Source: UBA5072 sp963822145
Lineage (GTDB): Bacteria > Bacteroidota > Bacteroidia > Bacteroidales > UBA10428
Direction: 5' to 3'
DNA: 64,000 nucleotides
Assembly (NCBI GenBank): GCA_963822145.1
Contig: CAWGGG010000005.1
Location: 235,631-299,630, forward strand
Shown: piece by piece, positions 9,089 through 16,706 of the stretch
Numbering within the stretch: position 1 is the first letter of the stretch
Layout: every line of letters starts with the position of its first letter
The notes under the pieces: model-generated
Database searches by the model: none
What the model was told of the DNA's origin: nothing
Seen by the model: only the letters and a program-made list of their open reading frames with translations
Translations under genes and position numbers: made by a program

Positions 9089-9382
9089 TTATTTAAGTTT
9101 TTTGCGATACAAAACATGGATATGATCTGCATGTTCGTCGGGATTGAATATCTGAATCAGTTCCCATTCTTTGTCATAATTTTCAATAGCGCTCTTTAAT
9201 TTATATATTCTGGCCAGCGATCTTTCAAGAGGATCCGTGAGCGCTGAGAATTCATCCTTCACTTCCCAGGGGAATGATTCCACCCTGAAATTGTACCGGA
9301 GCCTCTGTCCGGCCAGGGTAACCTCCACATCGGCAATTTCCTGCTCTTTGAGGTAGGGTATGGGAATACAGATCTCTTTCAT
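9089..9382 (-). CDS. Small conserved-looking protein of unknown function
   Basis: A 97-residue soluble protein between the ABC ATPase (12 bp upstream) and the TolC gene (35 bp downstream). It starts MKEICIPIPYLKEQEIADVEV and ends in HADHIHVLYRKKLK. It has no signal peptide or membrane segment. Predicted structure would be beta-strand N-terminal half, then helix (LERSLARIYKLKSAIENYDKEW). I do not recognise a family. The tight position inside the operon suggests a real gene linked to efflux or its control. Confidence 0.75.
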   Translation of the reverse strand: MKEICIPIPYLKEQEIADVEVTLAGQRLRYNFRVESFPWEVKDEFSALTDPLERSLARIYKLKSAIENYDKEWELIQIFNPDEHADHIHVLYRKKLK

Positions 9383-9394
9383 AGAATGCAGGAA

Positions 9395-10078
9395 TTATAA
9401 TATCTGCCTGATGTTTTCAGTAACAATGTGCCCGTCGAACAATTGAACGATACGATGGGCCTTATCAGCGTCGGAAGGGGAGTGTGTAACCATAATGATC
9501 GTAGTTCCTTCATTGTTGAGTTCCGTAAGCAGGTTCATCACTTCTTCACCATTGGCTGAGTCGAGGTTACCCGTGGGTTCGTCGGCAAGGATCAGCTGGG
9601 GCCTTGTTACTACTGCCCTGGCAATGGCAACACGCTGCTGCTGCCCGCCCGACAATTGCTGTGGAAAATGTTTTTTGCGATGGGTGATCTTCATGCGTTC
9701 CAGCACATCAGCGAGCTTTTTTCTCCGCTCGGTCGCTGAAACTTTCAGGTAGAGCAAAGGCAGTTCCACATTCTCATAAACCGTAAGCTCATCAATGAGA
9801 TTAAAACTCTGAAAAACAAACCCGATATTCCCCTTGCGGAGATTGGTGCGTTGTTTTTCCTTGTATTTCGCAACTTCCTCGCCATGGAAGTAGTACTGGC
9901 CTCCTGTAGGCGTATCAAGCAATCCAAGAATGTTCAGCAGGGTAGACTTGCCGCATCCGGAAGGACCCATTATGGCAACGAATTCACCTTTTTCCACGGT
10001 AATATTTACCTTGTTGAGTGCTGTGGTTTCCACCTCATCAGTGCGGAAAACCTTTACCAGATCAATAGTTTTTATCAT
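9395..10078 (-). CDS. ABC transporter ATP-binding protein (MacB/LolD type)
   Basis: A 227-residue ATPase with Walker A GPSGCGKST near residue 39, Q-loop FVFQSFNLIDELTVYENVELPL, signature LSGGQQQRVAIARA, Walker B LILADEPTGNLD and the switch His in IMVTHSPSDA. Sequence style and length match LolD/MacB ATPases that power FtsX-like permeases. It lies 32 bp downstream of the adaptor gene. No permease is encoded in this operon, so it must pair with a permease gene elsewhere. Confidence 0.95.
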   Translation of the reverse strand: MIKTIDLVKVFRTDEVETTALNKVNITVEKGEFVAIMGPSGCGKSTLLNILGLLDTPTGGQYYFHGEEVAKYKEKQRTNLRKGNIGFVFQSFNLIDELTVYENVELPLLYLKVSATERRKKLADVLERMKITHRKKHFPQQLSGGQQQRVAIARAVVTRPQLILADEPTGNLDSANGEEVMNLLTELNNEGTTIIMVTHSPSDADKAHRIVQLFDGHIVTENIRQIL

Positions 10079-10110
10079 AATGAGCGTATTAATTTTTGTA
10101 ACTAAAGTTA

Positions 10111-11388
10111 TTATTTGTTTTTTTTCAGTATCAGCTTATCTGCGTCACCGAAGTTTTCATAGTCAGAGATGATGACCTTCTCTCCGGGTTTCAGCCCTTC
10201 GAGGATTTCATAGAACCTGGGATTTTGCCGGCCCATTCTGACTTTGCGTCTTTCCGCAATATTACCCTCCGGATTCAGCACAAAGACCCATTGACCGCCG
10301 GTGCTCTGGTAAAACCCACCTTTTGGCAGCAGCAGGGCATTTTCGGATTCTCCGAGTTCAAGTCGGATCCGTGCAGTCTGTCCGATCCTGATCTGCTCGG
10401 GTATAGGACTGGTGAATTCCATGTCAACCGCGAATGTGCCATTCTGTACTTCGGGGTAAACCTTTATGATCCTGAGCGTATTTTTCTGCCCGGCAAAATC
10501 GAAATCTGCAGGAAGACCCCTGGAAATCCGCGTTATGTAATGCTCATCGATCATAACGCGCATTTTATAGGAATCGAGAATATTGATGGTACCGATACGG
10601 GTGCCATAATTGATAACTTCTCCCACTTCCGGATGCAGCGTGGCCAGCTCCCCGTCAACCGGAGCCTTGATATCAAGATCTTCCAGTCTTCTGCGGGTAA
10701 GGTTCAGGTTTTTCTGCATGCGTTCAATGGTCCCTTCATCTGACTGAATCCGGGTTCTGGTGTACACCGAATCGCGCGCATATTTCTGTCTTTGCAGTTC
10801 AAGCTGCATCGTGGTCTCTTCATACTGTTCCCTGGAGTATTCAAATTCCTCTTTTGATATCAGGTTCTGCGTATTGAGCTTCTTGTTGTTGCTATACTGC
10901 CTTTCCAGTTTCTTTAACTGATACTCCAGCTGCAGGATGGTGGAACGGGTCTGAAGGTTCTGGTTCTCCAGGTTGATGCGGGCAGTTTTGAGATCATTCA
11001 CGGCGCGGGATACATCTGCTTCGTTGCCTGAGATGTCGAGGAGCAGGTTATAATTGCTCAGGCGGAGTATGACATCACCTTTTTTTACCATGGTACCCTC
11101 TTCAATCAGGATCTCCTCCACACGACCAGATTCCACTGCATCCAGATAGACAGTTTTTATAGGTTCCACAGTACCGTTCACAGAAATATAGTCCTGGTAT
11201 TTTCCGGCAATCACCTCTCCGATGGTAATCTTGTCCTTTTCAACATTCAGTTTGGCACTTTTATCTCCAAATGCCATTTGAAACAAAATCAGTAAGAATA
11301 CCAGACTTCCGATGGCAATCCATATATGCTTTTTTTTCAGACCTTTTTTCTCGATTTTTCTATCCATTCCTTCCATGTGATGATACAA
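10111..11388 (-). CDS. HlyD/MacA-like efflux periplasmic adaptor subunit
   Basis: 425 residues with an uncleaved N-terminal membrane anchor (about residues 22-40, IWIAIGSLVFLLILFQMAFG). A split biotinyl-lipoyl domain follows (VEPIKTVYLDAVESGRVEEILIEEG and the later LDIKAPVDGELATL), flanking a long coiled-coil hairpin of about residues 115-235. Beta-barrel and membrane-proximal domains follow (RIGQTARIRLELGE, VFVLNPEGNIAERRKVRMG). It bridges an inner-membrane ABC transporter to TolC. The start at 11388 is chosen; ATGs at 11376 and 11367 are alternatives. A sigma-54 promoter lies 38-53 bp upstream. Confidence 0.92.
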   Translation of the reverse strand: MYHHMEGMDRKIEKKGLKKKHIWIAIGSLVFLLILFQMAFGDKSAKLNVEKDKITIGEVIAGKYQDYISVNGTVEPIKTVYLDAVESGRVEEILIEEGTMVKKGDVILRLSNYNLLLDISGNEADVSRAVNDLKTARINLENQNLQTRSTILQLEYQLKKLERQYSNNKKLNTQNLISKEEFEYSREQYEETTMQLELQRQKYARDSVYTRTRIQSDEGTIERMQKNLNLTRRRLEDLDIKAPVDGELATLHPEVGEVINYGTRIGTINILDSYKMRVMIDEHYITRISRGLPADFDFAGQKNTLRIIKVYPEVQNGTFAVDMEFTSPIPEQIRIGQTARIRLELGESENALLLPKGGFYQSTGGQWVFVLNPEGNIAERRKVRMGRQNPRFYEILEGLKPGEKVIISDYENFGDADKLILKKNK

Positions 11389-11426
11389 AAAAGCTGTAAA
11401 TGAATATTATATTTTAACGTTTTTTA

Positions 11427-11441
11427 GCATGAATTGTGCCA
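11427..11441 (-). promoter_or_regulatory. Sigma-54 promoter of the efflux operon
   Basis: Minus-strand TGGCAC-AATTC-ATGC has the GG at -24 and GC at -12 with the exact 5-bp spacer of RpoN promoters; only one base deviates from TGGCACN5TTGC. Transcription would start near 11415, giving a leader of about 27 nt before the adaptor gene. The divergent gene encodes a sigma-54 activator, which supports function. Confidence 0.7.
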
Positions 11442-11504
11442 TTTCTAATAATGGGTTAAAATACAACTAATTATTAAAATATGAATCATCCTGCAGGTGA
11501 CTTT

Positions 11505-11514
11505 TTTGTACAAA
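11505..11514. promoter_or_regulatory. Palindrome, candidate activator site
   Basis: The perfect 10-bp palindrome TTTGTACAAA lies about 65-75 bp upstream of the -24 box of the efflux operon, within the range where NtrC-type activators bind. It is the only clear dyad in the 287-bp divergent spacer. Assignment to the neighbouring regulator is inference. Confidence 0.3.
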
Positions 11515-11610
11515 TTTGAAACACATGCAGTACGAAAACGGACAATCTCTATGGTTCACTTTTATTCAATAAAGCAGCTGATCGTCCTGATATTATTCAA
11601 AGTAATTATA

Positions 11611-11618
11611 TATTTTTG
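11611..11618 (+). promoter_or_regulatory. Possible -7 element for the regulator operon
   Basis: TATTTTTG matches the Bacteroidetes TAnnTTTG -7 consensus and lies 58 bp before the regulator start codon. No clear TTTG -33 box is present at the expected distance. Confidence 0.35.
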
Positions 11619-11675
11619 TTAAGCTGATGAAACAAGAAGGTTTGAGAAACTTACAGGAAGTAATAACCAGGAACC

Positions 11676-13052
11676 ATGAGTGAAAAAGTCGGAAATATTC
11701 TTGCCGTAGATGACAATGAGGACATTCTGTTTGCGTTGAAGCTTTTGCTGAAACCTCATGTCGAAAAGTTAACCGTTTTAAATAGTCCGGATAAGATCCC
11801 GGAAATACTGGGCAAGGAGAATTTCGACATGATCCTGCTCGATATGAATTTCAATAAGGATGCCATTAGCGGGCAGGAGGGCTTTGATTGGCTGGGCAGG
11901 ATACTGGAAATTGATCCCCAGGCTGTTGTGGTTTTCATAACCGCATACGGTGATGCCGAAAGGGCAGTAAAGGCCATTAAATCCGGCGCCACAGACTTTG
12001 TGCTGAAGCCCTGGCAGAATGAAAAACTACTGGCCACCATATCTTCTTCCATCAAGTTGAGGCGTTCGAGGCTCGAGGCCAATGATCTTCGCGCCAAGCA
12101 AAAAGAGATGAGTGCTGTGATGGACCAGCCGTTTACCGATTTCGTAGGCAGTTCGGCCAAGATGATGGAAGTATTCAATACCATTAAAAAAGTAGCACAG
12201 ACCGACGCCAATATATTGATCCTGGGAGAGAACGGTACGGGAAAGGAGCTGGTTGCCCGTGCTTTGCACCGCAATTCTCCCAGACGTGACGAAGTATTTA
12301 TCAGTGTAGACCTGGGCTCGTTGAGCGATACCTTGTTTGAGAGTGAATTGTTTGGGCATGAAAGGGGAGCGTTTACCGATGCTAAAAAGGAAAAGCCGGG
12401 TCGTTTCGAAATAGCGTCCAAAGGAACGCTCTTTCTGGATGAGATCGGTAACCTGCCCATGCCGCTGCAATCGAAAATACTTACCGTTATTGAGCGGCAT
12501 GAGGTAACCCGGGTGGGGGCAAACCGGCCCATCCCGGTGGATGTAAGATTGATCTGCGCTACCAACAGCGATCTTTATGAGACAGTGAGCAACAACCTGT
12601 TTCGGCAGGATTTGCTTTACCGTATCAACACCGTTGAAATACACCTTCCGCCCCTGCGGGAACGTGGCGACGATATTGAATTGCTCTCCAATCACTTCCT
12701 GAAAATCTATGCCAAGAAATACCGGAAGTCACTAAGATCGATCACCGCTGCAGCACTTAAAAAGCTGATGCATTACGCCTGGCCGGGCAACGTACGGGAA
12801 TTGCAGCATGCCATTGAAAGAGCGGTTATCATGACGGAAACCCCTTCTCTTGAACCAGAGGACTTTATTTTATCACCCCCGAGAAAGAAATCAGGAGACC
12901 TTGAATTTGAGACCTATAACCTGGATGAGATCGAAAGACAGGTGATAGAAAAGGTCATGAAACAGAACCAGGGTAATATTTCTCAGGCGGCACAGGAACT
13001 CGGACTTACCAGAACATCTTTATATCGCAGGATAGAAAAATATGGGTTTTAG
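11676..13052 (+). CDS. Sigma-54-dependent response regulator (NtrC family)
   Basis: 458 residues in three domains. The receiver (1-120) has the acidic pair in AVDDNED, the phospho-acceptor Asp in MILLDMNF, TAYGDAERAVKAI and KPW. The AAA+ domain (about 150-385) has Walker A GENGTGKE, Walker B GTLFLDEIGNL and arginine fingers in FRQDLLYRI. The C-terminal Fis-type helix-turn-helix is ISQAAQELGLTRTSLYRRIEKYG. The sigma-54 contact loop reads GAFTDA rather than GAFTGA. The gene overlaps the downstream kinase by 11 bp and is divergent from the efflux operon, whose promoter is of the sigma-54 type, so that operon is its likely target. Confidence 0.95.
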   Translation: MSEKVGNILAVDDNEDILFALKLLLKPHVEKLTVLNSPDKIPEILGKENFDMILLDMNFNKDAISGQEGFDWLGRILEIDPQAVVVFITAYGDAERAVKAIKSGATDFVLKPWQNEKLLATISSSIKLRRSRLEANDLRAKQKEMSAVMDQPFTDFVGSSAKMMEVFNTIKKVAQTDANILILGENGTGKELVARALHRNSPRRDEVFISVDLGSLSDTLFESELFGHERGAFTDAKKEKPGRFEIASKGTLFLDEIGNLPMPLQSKILTVIERHEVTRVGANRPIPVDVRLICATNSDLYETVSNNLFRQDLLYRINTVEIHLPPLRERGDDIELLSNHFLKIYAKKYRKSLRSITAAALKKLMHYAWPGNVRELQHAIERAVIMTETPSLEPEDFILSPPRKKSGDLEFETYNLDEIERQVIEKVMKQNQGNISQAAQELGLTRTSLYRRIEKYGF

Positions 13053-14397
13053 AAACTACCGGCTGAATATTATTTTTCGTGTAATCCTGCTGGTTGCGAC
13101 CATTTACCTGCTCTATTACACACTTAAATCAAACTTGTTTATTGCGCCTGTCATTGTGGCAGTTATTGTAATATTTCAGGTGGCCTCTCTCATCCGTTAC
13201 CTGGATAAAACCAACCGGGAACTGACCAGTTTTCTGCAATCCATAAGGTTCTCAGAATTCACCCGCACTTTCCAGATTGAAGGGATGGGGGGGACTTTCA
13301 ATGAGTTGAACAAGGCCTTCAATGAAGTTATGCAGGATTTTCAGAAAGTGCGGGCCGAAAAGGAAGAAAGCTTTCATTACCTGCAGACAATTGTGCAGAA
13401 TATTGATGTAAGTGTGATTGCCTACAGCGCCGATGGCAACATTGAACTCATCAATAAAACCGCCAAGAAACTTTTCCAACTGGCTACCATCCGGAATATC
13501 AAATCGCTGGAAACCCTCAGCGCAGAATTGGTGACTACCCTGCTGAACATCAAACCTGGCGAGAACAAACTGGTCAAAATCCAGTTCGAGGACGACATGC
13601 TGCAGCTGGCCATTTATGCCTCTACGATCAAGGTAAAGGACAAGCTCATTTACCTGGTGACCATCAAGGATATACAGAATGTACTGGAAGAGCAGGAAAC
13701 AGAAGCCTGGCAGAAACTCATCCGGGTGCTCACCCATGAGATCATGAACTCCATAACCCCCATTGCCTCTCTTTCCTCAACGCTCGATCTGATGCTGAAG
13801 GGGATGGTGGCCCAGGGCGACAAGGAATCGCTGGAAATGGACCGGGAATCGGTGGGTGAGATACAGGAAGCACTGCAGACCATCAACAAACGAAGCACCG
13901 GCTTGCTCCATTTTGTCAATACCTACCGGAACCTAACCCGCATTCCCAAACCCAATTTCAGGCTTTGCAGCATCAAGGAGCTCTTCGAAAATATCGAAAA
14001 GCTCATGGAGGATGAAATCCGTAAATGCGGGGTGGAGTTCACCGTCAGGGTTGATCCCGAAAGTCTTGAATTTACGGCTGACGATCAGCTGATCGAACAG
14101 GTGCTCATCAACCTGCTGAAAAATGCCATCCATGCACTCAACGGCAAACCATCAGGGAAAATCCAGCTGTTAGGATTCATAAACAAAAGAGGTCGCATCA
14201 CCCTGCAGGTGATTGATAATGGTCCCGGTATCCTGAAAGATGTACTTGATAAAATCTTCATACCATTTTTCACCACCAAACCCTCCGGATCGGGGATCGG
14301 ACTGAGTCTGTCCAAACAGATCCTGCGTTTGCACAATGCCACCATAACGGCACATTCGGAGCCTGATGTGGAAACGATTTTTACCATGACTTTTTAG
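13042..14397 (+). CDS. Sensor histidine kinase (NtrY-like)
   Basis: 451 residues. Two membrane helices lie within residues 10-52, with almost no periplasmic loop, so the signal is probably sensed in or under the membrane. A PAS-like region (about 105-215) contains VIAYSADGNIELINKTAKKLF. The phospho-acceptor His is in LIRVLTHEIMNSITPIASLS, the N box is LINLLKNAIHAL, and the ATP lid motifs are DNGPGI and GSGIGLSLSKQIL. It overlaps the response regulator gene by 11 bp and is its evident partner. The stop codon lies inside the first unit of a 15-bp tandem repeat. Confidence 0.94.
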   Translation: MGFRNYRLNIIFRVILLVATIYLLYYTLKSNLFIAPVIVAVIVIFQVASLIRYLDKTNRELTSFLQSIRFSEFTRTFQIEGMGGTFNELNKAFNEVMQDFQKVRAEKEESFHYLQTIVQNIDVSVIAYSADGNIELINKTAKKLFQLATIRNIKSLETLSAELVTTLLNIKPGENKLVKIQFEDDMLQLAIYASTIKVKDKLIYLVTIKDIQNVLEEQETEAWQKLIRVLTHEIMNSITPIASLSSTLDLMLKGMVAQGDKESLEMDRESVGEIQEALQTINKRSTGLLHFVNTYRNLTRIPKPNFRLCSIKELFENIEKLMEDEIRKCGVEFTVRVDPESLEFTADDQLIEQVLINLLKNAIHALNGKPSGKIQLLGFINKRGRITLQVIDNGPGILKDVLDKIFIPFFTTKPSGSGIGLSLSKQILRLHNATITAHSEPDVETIFTMTF

Positions 14398-14493
14398 GCT
14401 AAAGACTTTTAGGCTAAAGGCTTTTAGGCTTAAGGCTTGAAGCATCAGGTAACAACCTGACAGCCTAATAGCCTAACAGCCTACTAGTCTAAT
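14392..14493. repeat. Compound tandem/inverted repeat
   Basis: Three 15-bp units (TTTTAGGCTAAAGGC and variants, 14392-14436) begin at the kinase stop codon. A small TCAGGT/ACCTGA hairpin follows (about 14445-14460). Then come four 8-bp units AGCCTAAN (14462-14493), the reverse complement of the TTAGGCT core of the left arm. The two arms can fold together. It fills the spacer before the methyltransferase operon and could limit read-through from the kinase gene. Confidence 0.85.
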
Positions 14494-14541
14494 TTAGATT
14501 CATTCTACAGAATAATACATATAAACATATCTATATTTATC

Positions 14542-14549
14542 TATATTTG
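14542..14549 (+). promoter_or_regulatory. Possible -7 promoter element of the peptide operon
   Basis: TATATTTG fits TAnnTTTG and lies 14 bp before the methyltransferase ATG, implying a very short leader. A near-copy TATATTTA precedes it. No convincing -33 box is seen. Confidence 0.35.
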
Positions 14550-14563
14550 TAGCAAATTTCATC

Positions 14564-15211
14564 ATGGATACATCATCGATCAATATCCGTTACTCCGCAC
14601 TGGCAGAAGAGTCCTGCTGTCTTTCCTGCGGCAGTGCCATCAATTTCGCTGAACCTCAGCCCGGGGAATGTTGCATGGACCTCGGCAGCGGCAGGGGAAC
14701 CGACGCATTGCGCATGGCAGAAGCAGTAGGTGAGAAGGGTTTCGTTTTCGGCGTTGATGCATCGGACGGAATGCTGGAAACAGCACAAAAAAATGCTGAA
14801 AAGCTTGGCATTTCCAACATCAGTTTCATGAAGTCGGATCTCGAAAGAATTGCCATACCGGGTGGAATTGTTGACCTGATCATTTCCAACTGTACCATCA
14901 ACCACGCTGCTGACAAGGTAAAGGTATGGGGCGAAATCTTCCGTATGCTGAAAGGGGGAGGCCGGTTTGTGGTAAGCGACATCTACGCGGTTGCCCCGGT
15001 GCCGGAGGATTACCGTAATGACCCGGTAGCTGTTTCGGAATGCTGGGCAGGCGCCATTACCCGTGATGAATATTTACAAACGGTTGCCCGGGCAGGTTTT
15101 ACTGGAATACAAATCCTGGAAGAAAGCAAACCCTATGCAAAAGGTAAGGCTGAAATTGTTAGTTTTACTATCTTTGGCAGGAAAGAGAAAAAATGCAGTT
15201 GTTGTTCTTAA
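14564..15211 (+). CDS. ArsM-like SAM-dependent methyltransferase
   Basis: A 215-residue class I methyltransferase: SAM-binding motif I MDLGSGRGTDALRMA (residues 38-52), acidic end of strand 2 GVDASDGML, and motif post-I SNCTINHAADK. Its cysteine pattern fits arsenite methyltransferases: a Cys cluster near the N-terminus (C18, C19, C22), C110 in SNC and C160 in SECWAGA correspond to the three As-binding Cys of ArsM. It ends in an unusual CSCCS tail. It is shorter than ArsM (about 280-350). Neighbours 20 bp downstream are a Cys peptide gene, a radical SAM gene and a thioredoxin-reductase fusion, so it may methylate a metalloid or act on the peptide. I am sure of the fold, not of the substrate. 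Confidence 0.85.
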   Translation: MDTSSINIRYSALAEESCCLSCGSAINFAEPQPGECCMDLGSGRGTDALRMAEAVGEKGFVFGVDASDGMLETAQKNAEKLGISNISFMKSDLERIAIPGGIVDLIISNCTINHAADKVKVWGEIFRMLKGGGRFVVSDIYAVAPVPEDYRNDPVAVSECWAGAITRDEYLQTVARAGFTGIQILEESKPYAKGKAEIVSFTIFGRKEKKCSCCS

Positions 15212-15231
15212 ATAACTATCTATCAAATATC

Positions 15232-15330
15232 ATGAAATCGCTGATATCAAAAAAGAAATCTCAGAAGAAGCAGAAAGTTGCTCAATGTTGTGCCAAAACC
15301 TCAAAAGTTGTAGCCGGCTGTCACGACTGA
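15232..15330 (+). CDS. 32-residue Lys/Cys peptide, candidate RiPP precursor
   Basis: A short open frame not long enough for usual gene callers lies 20 bp after the methyltransferase stop and 11 bp before the radical SAM start, on the same strand. Residues 1-18 are strongly basic (seven Lys, starting MKSLISKKKSQKKQK) and would serve as leader. Residues 18-32 read QCCAKTSKVVAGCHD, with C19, C20 and C30 as likely modification or metal sites. This leader-core layout directly in front of a SPASM radical SAM enzyme is the standard pattern of RiPP precursors. I do not recognise the family. The product is unknown; a small metal-binding peptide is the alternative. Confidence 0.65.
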   Translation: MKSLISKKKSQKKQKVAQCCAKTSKVVAGCHD

Positions 15331-15341
15331 CCCTTTAAATT

Positions 15342-16658
15342 ATGGAGCTTTCCAGGCACAACATTCTTTCCAGGATCCATCGCTCCGATGAATACTTCCT
15401 GGTGAATGTGCTTTCGGGAAATGCAGATATACTCACCTCCTTGGAAGCTCAGCGGGTATTGGACAGATGTGTGCTGAACGACCCGGAATACATCAGCAAA
15501 GGTTATGTTGTAGATCCGGCTCAGGAAGAAAAGGAATTCCGCATGAAATACCTCGATTTTCTGGATTCCAGGGATACAGATGAAATCCAGTTGTTTTACG
15601 TTCCATCCTTTGCCTGTAATTTCAGTTGCTCTTATTGTTACCAGGAAGGTTACCTGAACCAGGGCCCGGAATACGGCCCGGAAGTGGCCGATGCGTTCTT
15701 CACGTATTTGCAGATGAATTTCGCGTCAAGAAAGAAATACATTACATTATTTGGTGGAGAACCCTTGCTTGCCGGTCAGAAGAGCCGGGAATTCCTGGAC
15801 TTTTTCACCAGGAGATGCCGGGAGTTGGATCTCGAACTTGCCGTGGTAACCAATGGTTATAACCTGGAGGAATATATACCCCTGTTATCGCGTACCCGGA
15901 TACGGGAGATCCAGGTTACGCTTGACGGACCCGAGACTATTCATAACCTGCGCCGTCCCCTTAAAGGCGGACAGGGTACTTTCAGCAATATTGTTAGAGG
16001 CATTGACACTGCGTTGACTGCCGGATTACCAGTTAACTTAAGGGTGGTGCTCGATCGTGAAAATATCACTGCTTTGCCTGAGCTGGCTCACCTTGCCATC
16101 AGCAAAGGCTGGACAGGGTCACCATTGTTTAAGACACAGCTGGGACGCAATTATGAATTGCACTTCTGCCAATCCAGGCAATCCAGTTTGTACTCAAGGA
16201 TCGATCTGTACAGGGACCTGTATGAACTTATCCTGAAGGATCCCGGTCTGCTGCAATTTCATCGGCCGGCCTATTCCCTTTCGAAGTTTCTTTTTGAGAA
16301 CGGTGAACTGCCGGCACCCTTATTTGATTCCTGCCCTGGCTGCAAAACCGAGTGGGCGTTTGACTATTCCGGCAGGATATTTTCCTGCACCGCCACCGTG
16401 GGGAAACCCGGCGAAGCGTTGGGTTCCTTCTGGCCCATCGTTGATTTGAACAAGCAACGTATTGAATCCTGGCAACAGCGTGATATACTGAGCATTTCGT
16501 CCTGCACTGGCTGTAACCTCAGGTTGGCTTGCGGAGGAGGATGCGCCAGTGTTGCCTTTAACCGTGAAGATAACCTGCATGCGCCGGACTGCAGGCCGGT
16601 TAAAGAATTGCTGGAGCTTGGAATCTCTTTATATTCAACACTTGAAAGTGAAGCGTGA
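15342..16658 (+). CDS. Radical SAM/SPASM peptide maturase-like protein
   Basis: 438 residues. The N-terminal 80 residues form a region of the kind that binds leader peptides. The radical SAM 4Fe-4S site is CNFSCSYC (C92, C96, C99), followed by TLFGGEPLL and VTNGYNL. The C-terminal SPASM domain has further clusters: CPGC and FSC around 329-350, then C388, C391, C397, C401 and C417 in a CxxCx5CxxxC arrangement. SPASM proteins of this layout modify ribosomal peptides (thioether or C-C crosslinks, epimerisation) or protein residues. The peptide gene 11 bp upstream is the natural substrate. It needs a low-potential electron donor; the redox fusion protein downstream may help. Confidence 0.9.
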   Translation: MELSRHNILSRIHRSDEYFLVNVLSGNADILTSLEAQRVLDRCVLNDPEYISKGYVVDPAQEEKEFRMKYLDFLDSRDTDEIQLFYVPSFACNFSCSYCYQEGYLNQGPEYGPEVADAFFTYLQMNFASRKKYITLFGGEPLLAGQKSREFLDFFTRRCRELDLELAVVTNGYNLEEYIPLLSRTRIREIQVTLDGPETIHNLRRPLKGGQGTFSNIVRGIDTALTAGLPVNLRVVLDRENITALPELAHLAISKGWTGSPLFKTQLGRNYELHFCQSRQSSLYSRIDLYRDLYELILKDPGLLQFHRPAYSLSKFLFENGELPAPLFDSCPGCKTEWAFDYSGRIFSCTATVGKPGEALGSFWPIVDLNKQRIESWQQRDILSISSCTGCNLRLACGGGCASVAFNREDNLHAPDCRPVKELLELGISLYSTLESEA

Positions 16659-16706
16659 AGGGTTATGGTTGTTGCGAAAGATCTTGAATTAATTACTTAA
16701 CATATT

